From Paraburkholderia elongata (lineage in GTDB: Bacteria; Pseudomonadota; Gammaproteobacteria; Burkholderiales; Burkholderiaceae): a stretch of 64,000 nucleotides of DNA. The notes beneath the pieces were generated by a model that made no database searches, was not told the origin of the DNA, and worked only from the letters and a program-made list of their open reading frames with translations. Position 1 is the first letter of the stretch. The number at the start of each line of letters is the position of its first letter. This document shows positions 9,003-19,493 of the stretch, in pieces. The stretch covers positions 1 to 64,000 of the forward strand of contig NZ_WOEZ01000008.1 of NCBI RefSeq assembly GCF_013177735.1. Reading direction: 5' to 3'. The position numbers were made by a program, and so were the translations under genes.

Positions 9003-10304
9003 TCAACGTTGCGCAATCGGCTTCGCTTCACGCGGCGTATCGCCGACGAACAGCTGACGCGGACGGCCAATCTTCTGTTCCGGATCGGCAATCATTTCGT
9101 TCCACTGCGCAATCCAGCCGACCGTACGTGCCATCGCGAAGATACACGTGAACATCGACGTCGGGATGCCCAGCGCGCGTTGCACGATGCCCGAGTAGAA
9201 GTCGACGTTCGGGTACAGCTTGCGCGACACGAAGTATTCGTCTTCCAGCGCGATCTTTTCCAGTGCCATGGCCAGCTTGAACAGCGGGTCGTCGTGCAGG
9301 CCCAGTTCTTCCAGCACTTCGTGGCAGGTTTCGCGCATCAGCTTCGCACGCGGATCGTAGTTCTTGTACACGCGGTGACCGAAACCCATCAGCTTCACGC
9401 CCGAGTTCTTGTCCTTCACCTGCTTGATGAACTCAGGAATGTTGTCGACCGAGCCGATTTCTTCCAACATGTTCAGTGCGGCTTCGTTCGCACCACCGTG
9501 CGCCGGGCCCCACAGACAAGCGATACCCGCTGCGATACATGCGAACGGGTTAGCGCCCGACGAACCCGCCAGACGAACCGTCGAGGTCGAGGCATTCTGT
9601 TCGTGGTCAGCGTGCAGGATCAGGATGCGATCGAGCGCGCGCACCAGCACGTCGTTGACCTTGTACTCTTCGCACGGGTTCGAGAACATCATGTGCATGA
9701 AGTTCGCGCTGTACGAGAGGTCGTTCTTCGGGTACGCAAACGGCTGGCCGATGCTGTACTTGTACGCCATGGCGACCAGCGTCGGCAGCTTCGCGATCAT
9801 GCGGATGGCCGACACTTCACGGTGACGCGGATTGTTGATGTCGAGCGAGTCGTGATAGAACGCCGACAGTGCGCCGACAGCCGCAACCAGAATCGCCATC
9901 GGGTGCGCGTCGCGACGGAAACCGCGGAAGAAGAAGTGCATCTGCTCGTGCACCATCGTGTGCTTCGTGACGGTGCCCACGAACTCGTCCTTCTGCTGCG
10001 CGTTCGGCAGTTCGCCCTTCAGCAACAGGTAGCAGGTTTCGAGAAAGTCGGCATTTTCCGCGAGGTTGTCGATCGGGTAGCCGCGGTACAGCAACTCGCC
10101 CTTGTCGCCGTCGATGTAGGTGATCGCCGAATTGCACGCCGCCGTCGACATAAAGCCCGGATCGTACGTGAACTTGCCAGTCTGGCCGTACAGTTTGCGG
10201 ATGTCGATCACGTCCGGGCCGAGAGTGCCCTTGTAAATCGGCATTTCAACGCTCGGCGAATTGTCGCTGAACGATAGCGTGGCTTTAACATCTGACGGGG
10301 TCAT
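9003..10304 (-). CDS. gltA: Citrate synthase (type II)
   Basis: The 433-aa enzyme condenses oxaloacetate and acetyl-CoA, the entry to the TCA cycle. The catalytic motifs are [22 protein letters not shown] and [18 protein letters not shown]. The N-terminal domain typical of the NADH-sensitive hexameric type is present ([10 protein letters not shown]..., [18 protein letters not shown]). The ribosome site is GAGGAT. It lies 92 nt downstream of sdhE, at the end of sdhCDAB-sdhE-gltA. A second, distinct citrate-synthase family gene (prpC) lies at 17663. Confidence 0.98.
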   Translation of the reverse strand: MTPSDVKATLSFSDNSPSVEMPIYKGTLGPDVIDIRKLYGQTGKFTYDPGFMSTAACNSAITYIDGDKGELLYRGYPIDNLAENADFLETCYLLLKGELPNAQQKDEFVGTVTKHTMVHEQMHFFFRGFRRDAHPMAILVAAVGALSAFYHDSLDINNPRHREVSAIRMIAKLPTLVAMAYKYSIGQPFAYPKNDLSYSANFMHMMFSNPCEEYKVNDVLVRALDRILILHADHEQNASTSTVRLAGSSGANPFACIAAGIACLWGPAHGGANEAALNMLEEIGSVDNIPEFIKQVKDKNSGVKLMGFGHRVYKNYDPRAKLMRETCHEVLEELGLHDDPLFKLAMALEKIALEDEYFVSRKLYPNVDFYSGIVQRALGIPTSMFTCIFAMARTVGWIAQWNEMIADPEQKIGRPRQLFVGDTPREAKPIAQR

Positions 10305-10396
10305 AGCACATCCTCAATCGAAGTATGGAAACAGGGTTTCGATAATTTGCACGCCTGGGAACAACGGACAACCGGCGCTCAAGGCGTTAGCGGCGC

Positions 10397-10669
10397 TCAA
10401 GCATTCCGCAACAGCTCCAGCACCCGGATCACATCCGGGTCGGCAAGCTCGCCTTCCGGTTCCTTGCGGACCAGCAGCAAGTCCATCAGGTCGTTATCGC
10501 TCAGCTCGAGCAGGCGCGTGAGAGCGCCTACATCCGCATCGCTGAGGTCATGCTCATATCGGCTGAAAAAACGTTCAAAAATCAGATCGTTTTCCAGCAG
10601 GCCCCGCCGCGCACGCCAGCGAAGGCGCGCGCGGCGGAGAGGGTCGGACTGATGCGATGTTAGGTCCAT
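10397..10669 (-). CDS. sdhE: FAD assembly factor SdhE
   Basis: The 90-aa protein carries the family motif RRGLLENDLIFERF (RGxxE). SdhE promotes covalent attachment of FAD to SdhA. It starts 1 nt after the sdhB stop, so translation is probably coupled, and it sits in the sdh operon as expected for its partner. Confidence 0.95.
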   Translation of the reverse strand: MDLTSHQSDPLRRARLRWRARRGLLENDLIFERFFSRYEHDLSDADVGALTRLLELSDNDLMDLLLVRKEPEGELADPDVIRVLELLRNA

Positions 10670-10670
10670 C

Positions 10671-11375
10671 TCAGACAGCGCGGCGAACCATCAATTCCTT
10701 GATCTTGCCAATCGCCTTGGTCGGGTTCAGGCCCTTCGGGCAGACGTCGACGCAATTCATGATCGTATGGCAACGGAACAGACGGTACGGATCTTCCAGG
10801 TTGTCGAGGCGTTCACCCGTCGCTTCGTCACGGCTGTCCGCGATGAAACGATAGGCTTGCAACAGGCCAGCCGGGCCGACGAACTTGTCCGGATTCCACC
10901 AGAAGCTCGGGCACGACGTGGAGCAGCTAGCGCACAGAATACATTCGTACAGGCCGTCCAGCTCGTCGCGCTCTTCCGGCGACTGCAGACGTTCCTTTTC
11001 CGGCGGCGGCGTGTCGTTGATCAGGTACGGCTTGATCGAGTGGTACTGGTTAAAGAACTGCGTGAAGTCGCAGATCAGGTCGCGCACGACGGGCAGGCCC
11101 GGCAGCGGACGCAGCACGATCTTCTGCGGCAGGTCGTTCATGTTCTGCAAGCAAGCCAGACCGTTCTTGCCGTTGATGTTCATTGCGTCCGAACCGCACA
11201 CGCCTTCGCGGCACGAACGGCGGAACGACAAGGTTTCGTCCATCGCCTTCAGCTTGAGCAGCGCGTCGAGCAGCATGCGTTCGTGCGAGTCGATTTCGAT
11301 CTCGTACGTTTGCATGCGCGGTGCTGCGTCCTTATCCGGGTCGTAGCGGTAAATTTCAAATGTACGCTTAGCCAT
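10671..11375 (-). CDS. sdhB: Succinate dehydrogenase iron-sulfur subunit
   Basis: The 234-aa subunit passes electrons from SdhA to the membrane quinone site. The [2Fe-2S] Cys motif is [22 protein letters not shown]. The C-terminal ferredoxin-type clusters are [16 protein letters not shown] and [17 protein letters not shown]. It lies 24 nt after sdhA and is followed directly by sdhE. Confidence 0.98.
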   Translation of the reverse strand: MAKRTFEIYRYDPDKDAAPRMQTYEIEIDSHERMLLDALLKLKAMDETLSFRRSCREGVCGSDAMNINGKNGLACLQNMNDLPQKIVLRPLPGLPVVRDLICDFTQFFNQYHSIKPYLINDTPPPEKERLQSPEERDELDGLYECILCASCSTSCPSFWWNPDKFVGPAGLLQAYRFIADSRDEATGERLDNLEDPYRLFRCHTIMNCVDVCPKGLNPTKAIGKIKELMVRRAV

Positions 11376-11399
11376 TTCTGAATTCCTTTGACTTGTGCC

Positions 11400-13175
11400 T
11401 TAGAAGGTACGCGCTTTCGGCGGTACCGATTCGACCGTCAGCGGTTGCATCTGAACCGGCTTGTAGTCGAGGCGATCGCCTTCGCTGAACCACAGCGTAT
11501 GGCGCAGCCAGTTTTCGTCGTCGCGATGTTCAAAGTCGTCTTGCGCGTGCGCGCCGCGGCTTTCCTTGCGCGCTTCGGCGGAAACCATCGTGGCGCGTGC
11601 CACTTCGATCAGGTTCTCCACTTCCAACGCTTCAACACGTGCCGTGTTGAACACCTTCGACTTGTCTTTCAGGTAGATGTTGTCGACACGTGCAGCCACT
11701 TCGCGAATCCGCTCGACGCCTTCGGCCAGCAGCTTCGACGTGCGGAACACGCCGGCGTGCGCCTGCATCGTGGAGCGGATCTCGGCCGCGACGGTTTGCG
11801 AGTATTCGCCCGACGTGGACTTGTCCAGCTTGTTCAGACGAGCCAGCGAGAAATCGCCAGCGTCGGCCGGCAGCGGCTTGTGCTCCTTGATTTCCCGCAC
11901 GTGCTTGACAATGTGGTTACCGGCCGCGCGGCCGAACACCACCAGGTCGAGCAGCGAGTTCGTGCCGAGACGGTTTGCGCCGTGCACCGACACGCACGAG
12001 CATTCGCCCACTGCGTAGAAACCGTTGACGACTTCCTTATGGCCCTTCGACGTGCCAACGACCTGGCCGTTGATGTTCGTCGGGATACCACCCATCTGAT
12101 AGTGGATGGTCGGCACAACCGGAATCGGCTCTTTAATACAATCGACGTTCGCGAACTTCATGGCGATTTCGCGGATCGACGGCAGACGCTTCATGATCGT
12201 CTCGGCGCCGATGTGCGACAGGTCGAGCAGCACGTGGTCCTTGTTCGGACCCACGCCACGGCCTTCCTTGATTTCCTGGTCCATCGAACGCGAAACGAAG
12301 TCGCGCGGCGCCAAGTCCTTCAGCGTCGGCGCGTAGCGTTCCATGAAACGCTCGCCGTTCGAGTTACGCAGAATGCCGCCTTCACCACGCACGCCTTCGG
12401 TAATCAGCACGCCCGCGCCGGCCACGCCGGTGGGGTGGAATTGCCAGAATTCCATGTCTTGCAGTGCGATGCCCGAACGCGCAGCCATGCCCAGGCCGTC
12501 ACCGGTGTTGATGAACGCGTTCGTGGATGCAGCGAAGATCCGGCCCGCGCCGCCCGTAGCGAACAGCGTGGTCTTGCCTTCGAGGATATAGACGTCGCCG
12601 GTTTCCATTTCCAGCGCGGTCACGCCAAGCACGTCGCCGTCGGCGTCGCGGATCAGATCCAGCGCCATCCATTCGACGAAGAATTGCGTCTTGGCAGCCA
12701 CGTTTTGCTGGTACAGCGTGTGCAGCAGCGCGTGACCGGTACGGTCAGCGGCCGCGCAAGCGCGTTGCACCGGCTTTTCGCCGTAGTTGGCGGTGTGGCC
12801 GCCGAACGGGCGCTGATAGATCGTGCCGTCCGCATTGCGGTCGAACGGCATGCCCATGTGTTCCAGTTCGTACACAGCGTTCGGTGCTTCACGGCACATG
12901 AACTCGATCGCGTCCTGGTCGCCGAGCCAGTCGGAACCCTTGATCGTGTCGTAGAAGTGATAGTGCCAATTGTCTTCGCTCATGTTGCCAAGCGAAGCAC
13001 CGATACCGCCCTGGGCAGCCACCGTGTGCGAACGCGTCGGGAACACTTTCGACAGCACGCAAACCGACAGACCGGCGCGCGCGAGTTGCAGCGAAGCGCG
13101 CATCCCCGAGCCGCCTGCGCCGACGATAACCACGTCGAATTTGCGACGCGGCAGAGAATTCTTGATTGCAGCCAT
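11400..13175 (-). CDS. sdhA: Succinate dehydrogenase flavoprotein subunit
   Basis: The 591-aa subunit oxidises succinate to fumarate. The start [16 protein letters not shown] was chosen over an upstream in-frame Met. The FAD-binding motif is [20 protein letters not shown]. The covalent-FAD His lies in [18 protein letters not shown]. Substrate-site motifs include [21 protein letters not shown] and the C-terminal R/H region near [21 protein letters not shown]. It starts 4 nt after the sdhD stop. Confidence 0.98.
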   Translation of the reverse strand: MAAIKNSLPRRKFDVVIVGAGGSGMRASLQLARAGLSVCVLSKVFPTRSHTVAAQGGIGASLGNMSEDNWHYHFYDTIKGSDWLGDQDAIEFMCREAPNAVYELEHMGMPFDRNADGTIYQRPFGGHTANYGEKPVQRACAAADRTGHALLHTLYQQNVAAKTQFFVEWMALDLIRDADGDVLGVTALEMETGDVYILEGKTTLFATGGAGRIFAASTNAFINTGDGLGMAARSGIALQDMEFWQFHPTGVAGAGVLITEGVRGEGGILRNSNGERFMERYAPTLKDLAPRDFVSRSMDQEIKEGRGVGPNKDHVLLDLSHIGAETIMKRLPSIREIAMKFANVDCIKEPIPVVPTIHYQMGGIPTNINGQVVGTSKGHKEVVNGFYAVGECSCVSVHGANRLGTNSLLDLVVFGRAAGNHIVKHVREIKEHKPLPADAGDFSLARLNKLDKSTSGEYSQTVAAEIRSTMQAHAGVFRTSKLLAEGVERIREVAARVDNIYLKDKSKVFNTARVEALEVENLIEVARATMVSAEARKESRGAHAQDDFEHRDDENWLRHTLWFSEGDRLDYKPVQMQPLTVESVPPKARTF

Positions 13176-13179
13176 TCTT

Positions 13180-13548
13180 TTACACTCTCCAGAGAATCTG
13201 CGCAGCGTAGCCCGCACATGCGAGCAGCCAGACGATCGTCAGCGCTTGAAGAAACAGGCGCATGCCAACGGGCTTCACATAGTCCATCCAGATGTCGCGG
13301 ATACCAACCCACGCGTGATAGAACAGTGACAGCAGCGTGACAAACGTGGCGAGCTTCATCCATTGCGTTGCAAAGATCGACGCCCAGCCGTCATACGAGA
13401 AATCGCGCGCGCCGAAGAACCACGCGAGCAGGATCACCGTGTAGACGGCCATGATGCAGGCGGTAATGCGCTGGGCGAGCCAGTCGCGCAGACCGTAATG
13501 TGCGCCGACGACGAGACGCTTCGGACCGATTCGGTTATTAGCTGCCAT
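13180..13548 (-). CDS. sdhD: Succinate dehydrogenase membrane anchor subunit SdhD
   Basis: The 122-aa product has three membrane spans (about residues 23-42, 57-78 and 98-118) and the haem/quinone-site region [18 protein letters not shown]. The start [19 protein letters not shown] is preferred to an upstream in-frame Met. It starts 4 nt after the sdhC stop. Confidence 0.95.
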   Translation of the reverse strand: MAANNRIGPKRLVVGAHYGLRDWLAQRITACIMAVYTVILLAWFFGARDFSYDGWASIFATQWMKLATFVTLLSLFYHAWVGIRDIWMDYVKPVGMRLFLQALTIVWLLACAGYAAQILWRV

Positions 13549-13552
13549 TTTT

Positions 13553-13969
13553 TTAGAATGCTCCGAAGAGTTTGAGCGCGAATGCAATCGTCAGAAGCGA
13601 CGAAACGACCAGCACCACGATGGAGGTTTGCTTGCCCTTCTCTTTAGTCGTGAGACCGTGGCTTGTGTCCATGAACAGGTGACGGACACCGGCGCAGAAG
13701 TGAAACAGGAAGGCCCACGCGAGAACGAGCGTGATGAGCTTGACGACGATGTTGGAGAGGAAGCCTTTGAAGACTTCGAAACTCAGTTCGGAAGTCAGGC
13801 TCTGATCGAAGAGGTACAGCAGGAACGGAAGAAAAACAAAAAGCAGACCACCGCTTAGGCGGTGCAAGATCGACACTCGCCCCGCTAGCGGGAGACGGTA
13901 TGCCGTCAAAATCTGCCCGATACCGATGTTCCGGAATTCCGGCCTCGGTTTTTTTACGGCTTCAGCCAT
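13553..13969 (-). CDS. sdhC: Succinate dehydrogenase cytochrome b556 subunit
   Basis: The 138-aa product has three membrane spans. The motifs RPEFRNIGIGQILTAYRLPLAGRVSILHRLSG and HFCAGVRHLFMDTSHG carry the family Ser/Arg quinone site and the haem-ligand His. It is the first gene of sdhCDAB-sdhE-gltA. The upstream 100 nt contains TAAAAT and a small CTAC/GTAG dyad next to the start, but no strong -35. Confidence 0.96.
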   Translation of the reverse strand: MAEAVKKPRPEFRNIGIGQILTAYRLPLAGRVSILHRLSGGLLFVFLPFLLYLFDQSLTSELSFEVFKGFLSNIVVKLITLVLAWAFLFHFCAGVRHLFMDTSHGLTTKEKGKQTSIVVLVVSSLLTIAFALKLFGAF

Positions 13970-14070
13970 GCTAGACCCCTACTATGTAGTCACACTAATC
14001 CGCAATTTTAGCGCCTTTTCATATCGCGCTGCAGCGAAAACCACCACAGGTCCGTTACAGCGTGCGCGAT

Positions 14071-14117
14071 AAAGGCGCCTTCAAACAGGCGCGCGTGTGG
14101 GACGCGGCGCCTTTTTT
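14071..14117. terminator. Terminator-like hairpin between gntR and sdhC
   Basis: Arms AAAGGCGCC and GGCGCCTTT enclose a GC-rich 26-nt loop. T-runs flank both sides (six T on plus, TTT on minus). It separates the gntR stop at 14126 from the sdhC promoter region. Confidence 0.6.
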
Positions 14118-14125
14118 CATCCGAC

Positions 14126-14926
14126 TCAGCTCAGATCGTTCTGATAGTAATACCCGGTTGTGACATACCAACCACGGCGCACCTCAACCGGCCGGTCTCC
14201 ATATGTATAGGAGACGCGTTCAACCGACAGCAGCGGAAAACCCGCCGGCACATGCAGCAGGTCAGCCACTGAAGGCTCGGCCGCGACTGCACGGATCTTC
14301 TCCGTTGCGCGGATCATGCGGGTGCCGAATTCAGTCTCGAACATCGCGTAGAGGGGACCTTTATACTCCGACAGCCGCTCGAGCGTGAGCCCGCGGAACA
14401 CCGCGCCGGGCAACCAGATTTCGTCGAGTACCGTGACTTCGCCGTCGAACTGCAGCAAGCGCTTGATCAGCACCACCGGATCGGCGGGCTTGAGATCGAG
14501 TTGCCGGGCGATGTCCGCCGAAGCGCGCAAGCGCCGGCATTCAAGCAGGCGGCTAACGTGCGGGTGCTCCGCGCCGTCATCGGCCAGTAATCTGAGGAAG
14601 CGAAACTGCGCGCGATCTTCGTTGTGCGTTGCAACAAAAGTACCCTTACCCTGGCGGCGCACCAGCAGGTTGTCGGCGGCAAGCTCGTCGATCGCTTTGC
14701 GCACTGTTCCCTGACTGACCTTGAATCTTGCCGCCAATTCGACTTCACTAGGAATGATCTCGCCAGGTTTCCATTCGCCGCTTTCGAGGCTCTGCGTAAT
14801 CAAGCCCTTGATCTGCTGATACAAGGGGCTGAAAGTAGGCGACGTAGCGGGTGCGGCAGCGGATACACCCTCTCCCGCAGCCGCCTGGCCGCTCGGATTC
14901 GTGGTGTTCGCCGGGTTCGAATTCAT
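14126..14926 (-). CDS. GntR/HutC-family transcriptional regulator near TCA-cycle genes
   Basis: The 266-aa product has an N-terminal low-complexity segment. A GntR winged helix follows (about residues 33-100: KPGEIIPSEVELAARFKVSQGTV and VRRQGKGTFVATH). The C-terminal UTRA-type ligand domain begins about 110 and includes VLIKRLLQFDGEVTVLDEIWLPG and VERVSYTYGDRPVEVRRGWYVT. It lies between the sdh operon and mdh. A perfect 18-bp palindrome of the GntR/HutC type sits 57 nt upstream of its start, so it probably controls itself and neighbouring TCA-cycle genes. The ligand is unknown. Confidence 0.93.
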   Translation of the reverse strand: MNSNPANTTNPSGQAAAGEGVSAAAPATSPTFSPLYQQIKGLITQSLESGEWKPGEIIPSEVELAARFKVSQGTVRKAIDELAADNLLVRRQGKGTFVATHNEDRAQFRFLRLLADDGAEHPHVSRLLECRRLRASADIARQLDLKPADPVVLIKRLLQFDGEVTVLDEIWLPGAVFRGLTLERLSEYKGPLYAMFETEFGTRMIRATEKIRAVAAEPSVADLLHVPAGFPLLSVERVSYTYGDRPVEVRRGWYVTTGYYYQNDLS

Positions 14927-14982
14927 CCGCGCATTTCATCATAAAGGGCTGGGCCGCGTCTAGGGTTTTCCCCGCAATAGAT

Positions 14983-15000
14983 ATGTCTTATATAAGACAT
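14983..15000. promoter_or_regulatory. Perfect 18-bp palindrome, probable operator of the adjacent GntR regulator
   Basis: ATGTCTTATATAAGACAT is identical on both strands. It lies between gntR and the plus-strand promoter at 15010-15038, so one bound dimer could affect both directions. Long AT-rich palindromes are typical of HutC-subfamily operators. Confidence 0.75.
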
Positions 15001-15009
15001 AAGATAATG

Positions 15010-15038
15010 TTGACTTTGTGTCTGACGGCTCCTACACT
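15010..15038 (+). promoter_or_regulatory. Sigma70-type promoter pointing towards mdh
   Basis: TTGACT, a 17-bp spacer and TACACT. It begins 10 bp after the 18-bp palindrome. If used for mdh it would give a 5' leader of nearly 400 nt. Confidence 0.55.
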
Positions 15039-15431
15039 CCTTGTCGAGCAAGGGTTTGCGGGTTTTTCGGCGGCTGTTTTGCACTATGCAACGCAGCGCC
15101 GTAGCGCACCGGCAGCCACTCTGCACCATGCTGTTCCCACGCAGTCCAGGTTTCGATTCGCCGCCATTCGTTGGTCAGACGCTTGCCGAAACGCGCTGTT
15201 TGCAGGAGCCCGCACCGTGCAGCGGCTACCCGGCGCCAAGATGCCCTGCTCCCCGCTCGGCGGTACAGGTTTCCGGCATGGCGGTCTTGCCGCAGCGCGC
15301 CGCACAGCCTCGGCACATTCCGAGGCCGTACGCGAACAGTGAATTCCGCCGTGTTTCACAACGCTTCGCTGAACGCGCATATAGAATGGCGTTTTCCCTA
15401 GCGTCTAACGCATCGTCCTGGAGATTTCTCA
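15039..15431 (+). other. Spacer between the gntR-mdh promoter region and mdh; no confident gene
   Basis: Several short reading frames exist on both strands. None has a ribosome site, recognisable motif or plausible composition. The one that would extend into mdh starts at a TTG. The stretch is best read as a long mdh leader or a region containing an unmapped second promoter close to mdh. Confidence 0.5.
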
Positions 15432-16415
15432 ATGGCTAAGCCCGCAAAGCGCGTTGCCGTCACCGGCGCCGCAGGTCAAATCGCTTACTCCCTGCTGTTC
15501 CGCATCGCCAATGGCGATCTGCTCGGCAAAGATCAGCCGGTTATCCTGCAACTGCTCGACCTGCCGCAAGCGCAAGGCGCCGTCAAAGGCGTCGTGATGG
15601 AACTGGATGATTGCGCATTCCCGCTGCTGTCGGGTGTCGTGATCACTGACGACCCGAAGGTTGCATTCAAGGATGCAGACGTTGCCCTGCTGGTCGGCGC
15701 ACGTCCGCGTTCGAAAGGCATGGAGCGTAAAGACCTGCTGTCGGCAAACGCCGAAATCTTCACGGTTCAGGGCAAGGCGCTGAACGAAGTCGCCAGCCGC
15801 GACGTGAAGGTGCTGGTGGTCGGCAACCCGGCCAACACGAATGCATACATTGCAATGAAGTCGGCGCCGGATCTGCCGAAGAAGAACTTCACCGCCATGC
15901 TGCGCCTAGACCACAACCGCGCGCTGTCGCAACTGGCCGCCAAGTCGGGCAAGCCGGTCGCTTCGATCGAAAAGCTGGCTGTGTGGGGCAACCACTCGCC
16001 GACCATGTACCCGGACTTCCGCGTTGCAACGGCAGAAGGTCAAGACCTGACCAAGCTGATCAACGACGAAGAATGGAACCGCAACACGTTCATCCCGACC
16101 GTCGGCAAGCGCGGCGCCGCGATCATCGAAGCGCGCGGCCTCTCGTCGGCAGCGTCGGCAGCTAACGCTGCAATCGACCACGTGCGCGACTGGGTGCTCG
16201 GCACGAATGGCAAGTGGGTCACGATGGGTATCCCGTCGGACGGTTCGTATGGTATTCCGGAAGACATCATCTATGGTGTGCCGGTTACGTGCGAAAACGG
16301 CGAGTACAAGCGCGTTGAAGGCCTGGCAATCGACGCGTTCTCGCGCGAAAAGATGGACGGCACGCTGAACGAGCTGCTGGAAGAGCGCGAAGGCGTTCAA
16401 CACCTGCTCGGCTAA
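15432..16415 (+). CDS. mdh: Malate dehydrogenase
   Basis: The 327-aa enzyme interconverts malate and oxaloacetate with NAD. The N-terminal NAD site is [25 protein letters not shown]. Substrate-site Arg residues lie in [15 protein letters not shown], and the catalytic His in [16 protein letters not shown]. The ribosome site is TGGAGA before ATG. Length and motifs match the approximately 327-330 aa proteobacterial form. It is followed by a clear terminator, so it is probably monocistronic. Confidence 0.98.
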
Positions 16416-16433
16416 GCGCCTCTGATGCAGACG

Positions 16434-16476
16434 AACCGGAACTCCGTAGCTTTATCGCGGCGGGTTCCGGTTTTTT
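16434..16476 (+). terminator. Rho-independent terminator of mdh
   Basis: The 9-bp stem AACCGGAAC/GTTCCGGTT encloses a 21-nt loop and ends in six T, 19 nt after the mdh stop. Confidence 0.85.
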
Positions 16477-16620
16477 GCGTGCGAATGCAGGTACGGCGCT
16501 TGGCCACACCGGCGTTCGCATCTGATCCGAACGCGTTTTGTGCGGCTGCCTGACGATGGCCGAACAGAGCGCATCCGCATCAGATTCCCCTAACGACCAC
16601 CCACGCTCCTGACGCCGACG

Positions 16621-17637
16621 ATGCGCGCCCTCACACCCGCCGAAGTGCTGTTTGACGGCGAAGTGCCGCCCGCTGTGCTGCCTGCCTGCGATCACTACGC
16701 CGGCAGCGAGAAGCTGATGCTGAAATCGCTCGCGTTGCAGCAGCAACTCGGCCCGGTGTTCGACATCACGCTCGATTGTGAAGACGGCGCGCAGGTCGGC
16801 CGGGAAGCCGAACATGCGGAGCTGGTCGCGTCGCTGCTGGGCAGCGAGCATGACCGCTTCGGCCGCGTCGGCGTGCGGATCCACGACTTCGATCACGCGC
16901 ACTGGCGTGACGATGTCCATCTCATTCTGCGCGCCGCAAAGCGAGCGCCTGCTTACATCACCCTCCCGAAGATCCGCAACGTCCCCGATGCCGCCGAAAT
17001 GGTCGCGTTCATCGAGGCGACGCGACGTGAACTCGGCATTGCGCAGCCGGTGCCGGTGCAACTGCTGGTCGAAACGCATGGCGCGTTGACGCGCGTGTTC
17101 GATCTGGCCGCGCTCCCCGGCGTCGAGGCGCTGAGCTTCGGCCTGATGGACTTGGTTTCCGCGCACGACGGTGCGATCCCCGATACCGCCATGCGCTCCC
17201 CCGGTCAGTTCGATCACCCGCTGGTGCGGCGCGCGAAGCTCGAGATCTCGGCGGCCTGTCACGCGCACGGCAAGGTGCCGTCGCATAACGTCAGCACGGA
17301 AGTGCGCGACATGAGCGTGGTCGCAAGCGACGCGGCGCGCGCCCGCAACGAGTTCGGCTACACGCGCATGTGGAGCATCCATCCGGCGCAGATCGAGGCG
17401 ATCGTGGCCGCGTTTGCACCGCGCGACGAAGAGATCGTCACCGCTACCGAAATTCTGCTCACCGCGCAGTCGGCGCAATGGGGACCGACGCGCCATCACG
17501 ACACGCTGCACGACCGGGCGAGCTATCGCTATTACTGGTCGGTGCTGCGTCGCGCGCAATCCACTGGCCGCGCCGTCCCGCAAGACGCCGCGCCGCTCTT
17601 CACGAAAGTGGGCGCTAACGGGCAAGCCGCATCATGA
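16621..17637 (+). CDS. HpcH/HpaI aldolase / citrate lyase beta-like (CitE-like) protein
   Basis: The 338-aa TIM-barrel protein of the CitE/malyl-CoA lyase superfamily has the Mg-binding Glu/Asp motifs [27 protein letters not shown] and [17 protein letters not shown], plus [14 protein letters not shown] near the C-terminus. Such enzymes cleave or hydrolyse acyl-CoAs (citryl-, malyl- or methylmalyl-CoA). No citrate lyase alpha or gamma subunit is present, so a free-standing malyl-CoA-type lyase or thioesterase is likelier than citrate lyase. It precedes prpC by 25 nt and probably shares its transcript. The start lacks a good ribosome site. Confidence 0.85.
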   Translation: MRALTPAEVLFDGEVPPAVLPACDHYAGSEKLMLKSLALQQQLGPVFDITLDCEDGAQVGREAEHAELVASLLGSEHDRFGRVGVRIHDFDHAHWRDDVHLILRAAKRAPAYITLPKIRNVPDAAEMVAFIEATRRELGIAQPVPVQLLVETHGALTRVFDLAALPGVEALSFGLMDLVSAHDGAIPDTAMRSPGQFDHPLVRRAKLEISAACHAHGKVPSHNVSTEVRDMSVVASDAARARNEFGYTRMWSIHPAQIEAIVAAFAPRDEEIVTATEILLTAQSAQWGPTRHHDTLHDRASYRYYWSVLRRAQSTGRAVPQDAAPLFTKVGANGQAAS

Positions 17638-17662
17638 GCAGGCACAAAGGAGATTGCGGGAG

Positions 17663-18850
17663 ATGAGCGAGACGACGCAAACCGCCGGTGCACAAGGCGA
17701 GAACGAACCTAAAAGCGGCTTCAAACCGAAGAAATCCGTCGCGCTGTCCGGCGTAACGGCTGGCAACACTGCCCTTTGCACGGTCGGCAAGACCGGCAAC
17801 GATCTGCACTACCGCGGCTACGACATTCTCGACATCGCCGGGGCATGCGAATTCGAAGAGATCGCGTATCTGCTGGTCCACGAAAAGCTGCCGACGCAAG
17901 CCGAACTGACCGCCTACAAAACCAAGCTCAAGGCGCTGCGCGGCCTGCCCGCGAACGTCAAAGCCGCGCTGGAATGGATTCCGGCCGCCGCTCACCCGAT
18001 GGACGTGATGCGCACCGGCGTGTCGGTGCTCGGCACCGTGCTTCCGGAGAAAGACGATCACAATCTGCCGGGCGCACGTGATATTGCCGACAAGCTGATG
18101 GCCTCGCTCGGTTCGATGCTGCTGTACTGGTACCACTACTCGCACAACGGCAAGCGCATCGAAGTCGAAACCGATGACGACTCGATCGGCGGTCACTTCC
18201 TGCACCTGCTGCACGGTGTGGAGCCGTCGAAAGCATGGGTCGATGCGATGCATGTGTCGCTGAACCTGTACGCCGAGCATGAATTCAACGCCTCGACGTT
18301 CACCGGCCGCGTGATCGCGGGCACGGGATCGGACATCTACTCGGCGATTACCGGCGCGATCGGCGCACTGCGCGGTCCGAAGCACGGCGGCGCCAACGAA
18401 GCCGCGTTTGAAATCCAGTCGCGCTATCAGACGCCTGACGAAGCCGAAGCCGATATCCGCAAGCGCGTCGAAAACAAGGAAGTAGTGATCGGTTTCGGTC
18501 ACCCGGTGTACACGATTTCGGACCCGCGTAACAAGGTCATCAAGGAAGTCGCGAAGAAGCTCTCGAAGGAAGCGGGCAACCTGAAGCTGTTCGATATCGC
18601 CGAGCGACTTGAAACAGTGATGGCAGATGTGAAAAAGATGTTTCCAAATCTCGACTGGTTCAGCGCCGTTTCGTATCACATGATGGGCGTGCCGACGGCG
18701 ATGTTCACCCCGCTGTTCGTGATCTCCCGCACGGCAGGCTGGAGTGCGCACGTTATCGAGCAGCGGATCGACAACAAGATCATCCGTCCGAGCGCAAATT
18801 ACACCGGTCCCGAGAATTTGAAGTACGTGCCGCTAAATAGGAGAAAATAG
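17663..18850 (+). CDS. prpC: 2-methylcitrate synthase (citrate synthase family)
   Basis: The 395-aa enzyme starts [14 protein letters not shown] after AAGGAG. It has the catalytic motifs [13 protein letters not shown] and [19 protein letters not shown] and the C-terminal [14 protein letters not shown] typical of PrpC. It is shorter than GltA and lacks its N-terminal domain. It condenses propionyl-CoA with oxaloacetate in the 2-methylcitrate cycle and often has citrate synthase activity as well. It is grouped with prpD and acnA, but no prpB (methylisocitrate lyase) is visible in the window. Confidence 0.93.
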   Translation: MSETTQTAGAQGENEPKSGFKPKKSVALSGVTAGNTALCTVGKTGNDLHYRGYDILDIAGACEFEEIAYLLVHEKLPTQAELTAYKTKLKALRGLPANVKAALEWIPAAAHPMDVMRTGVSVLGTVLPEKDDHNLPGARDIADKLMASLGSMLLYWYHYSHNGKRIEVETDDDSIGGHFLHLLHGVEPSKAWVDAMHVSLNLYAEHEFNASTFTGRVIAGTGSDIYSAITGAIGALRGPKHGGANEAAFEIQSRYQTPDEAEADIRKRVENKEVVIGFGHPVYTISDPRNKVIKEVAKKLSKEAGNLKLFDIAERLETVMADVKKMFPNLDWFSAVSYHMMGVPTAMFTPLFVISRTAGWSAHVIEQRIDNKIIRPSANYTGPENLKYVPLNRRK

Positions 18851-18955
18851 CGGTCGCTGTGCGCTTTCATAGCGCGTGCAGTTCAACCCTCGCGGTTGCC
18901 AGGACCGGTAGCCCGCGTACTGTTCAACTGAAATTAGATAGAAAGGTTCTCCACC

Positions 18956-19468
18956 ATGAAAAAGCTGATGATCGCCGCCGTGATTGGCGCCCTGTCCACG
19001 ACGATGCTGACCGTCGCGACTGACGCCGCTGCGCAGACGGCGACCACCACCGCCACCACGAAGCCGGATACCAAGGCTGTGGCGAAACGCCCGCAACCGA
19101 AACGCCTGATCAAGCGCAAGGCGAATCCGGCCAAGGAAGCGAAGGTCGATCCGGTGCCGGAAGGCTCGGAAAAGTGGTCGTGCAACGAAGGTCTGGCATT
19201 CGACCTGAAGGGCGACATGAAGCGTGACCAGATCGTCACGGTTCACTGGGCGAACAAAAACTACAATCTGCCGCGCGAAGCGACCACCACGGGCGCAGAC
19301 CGTTTCCACGACGCCGCAACGGGTATGGACCTGGTCGTGATCCCGTCGAAGGCGATGCTGTTCTCGGATAAGGACAGCTCGCGTCTGGCCGACGAGTGCA
19401 AGACGGCAGCCATGGTGCAAGGCGCACCGGCTCCGACGCAATCGAACGCGATCAACAAGACGAACTAA
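18956..19468 (+). CDS. Small secreted protein, possible MliC-like (lysozyme-inhibitor fold) domain
   Basis: The 170-aa product has a signal peptide ([17 protein letters not shown]..., cleavage near DAAAQT). A Thr/Ala- and Lys-rich linker follows (about residues 28-65). The globular C-terminal part begins [14 protein letters not shown] and ends near [10 protein letters not shown] paired Cys early and late, with [11 protein letters not shown] and a G.....L segment between them, resembles the MliC/PliC fold. The match is loose and I assign it only tentatively. It sits between prpC and prpD with short spacers, so it is probably co-transcribed. That placement is unexplained. Confidence 0.75.
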   Translation: MKKLMIAAVIGALSTTMLTVATDAAAQTATTTATTKPDTKAVAKRPQPKRLIKRKANPAKEAKVDPVPEGSEKWSCNEGLAFDLKGDMKRDQIVTVHWANKNYNLPREATTTGADRFHDAATGMDLVVIPSKAMLFSDKDSSRLADECKTAAMVQGAPAPTQSNAINKTN

Positions 19469-19493
19469 TCCGTTACATCAGGAAGGCTCCCCG

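Noticed and set aside
11388..13340. Long plus-strand reading frame (650 codons) opposite sdhA
   Set aside because: Arg/His/Val-rich composition typical of an antisense shadow in GC-rich DNA; sdhA on the other strand is unmistakable.
15041..15439. TTG-started frame running into mdh
   Set aside because: No ribosome site, Cys/Arg/Pro-rich composition and overlap with the mdh start.
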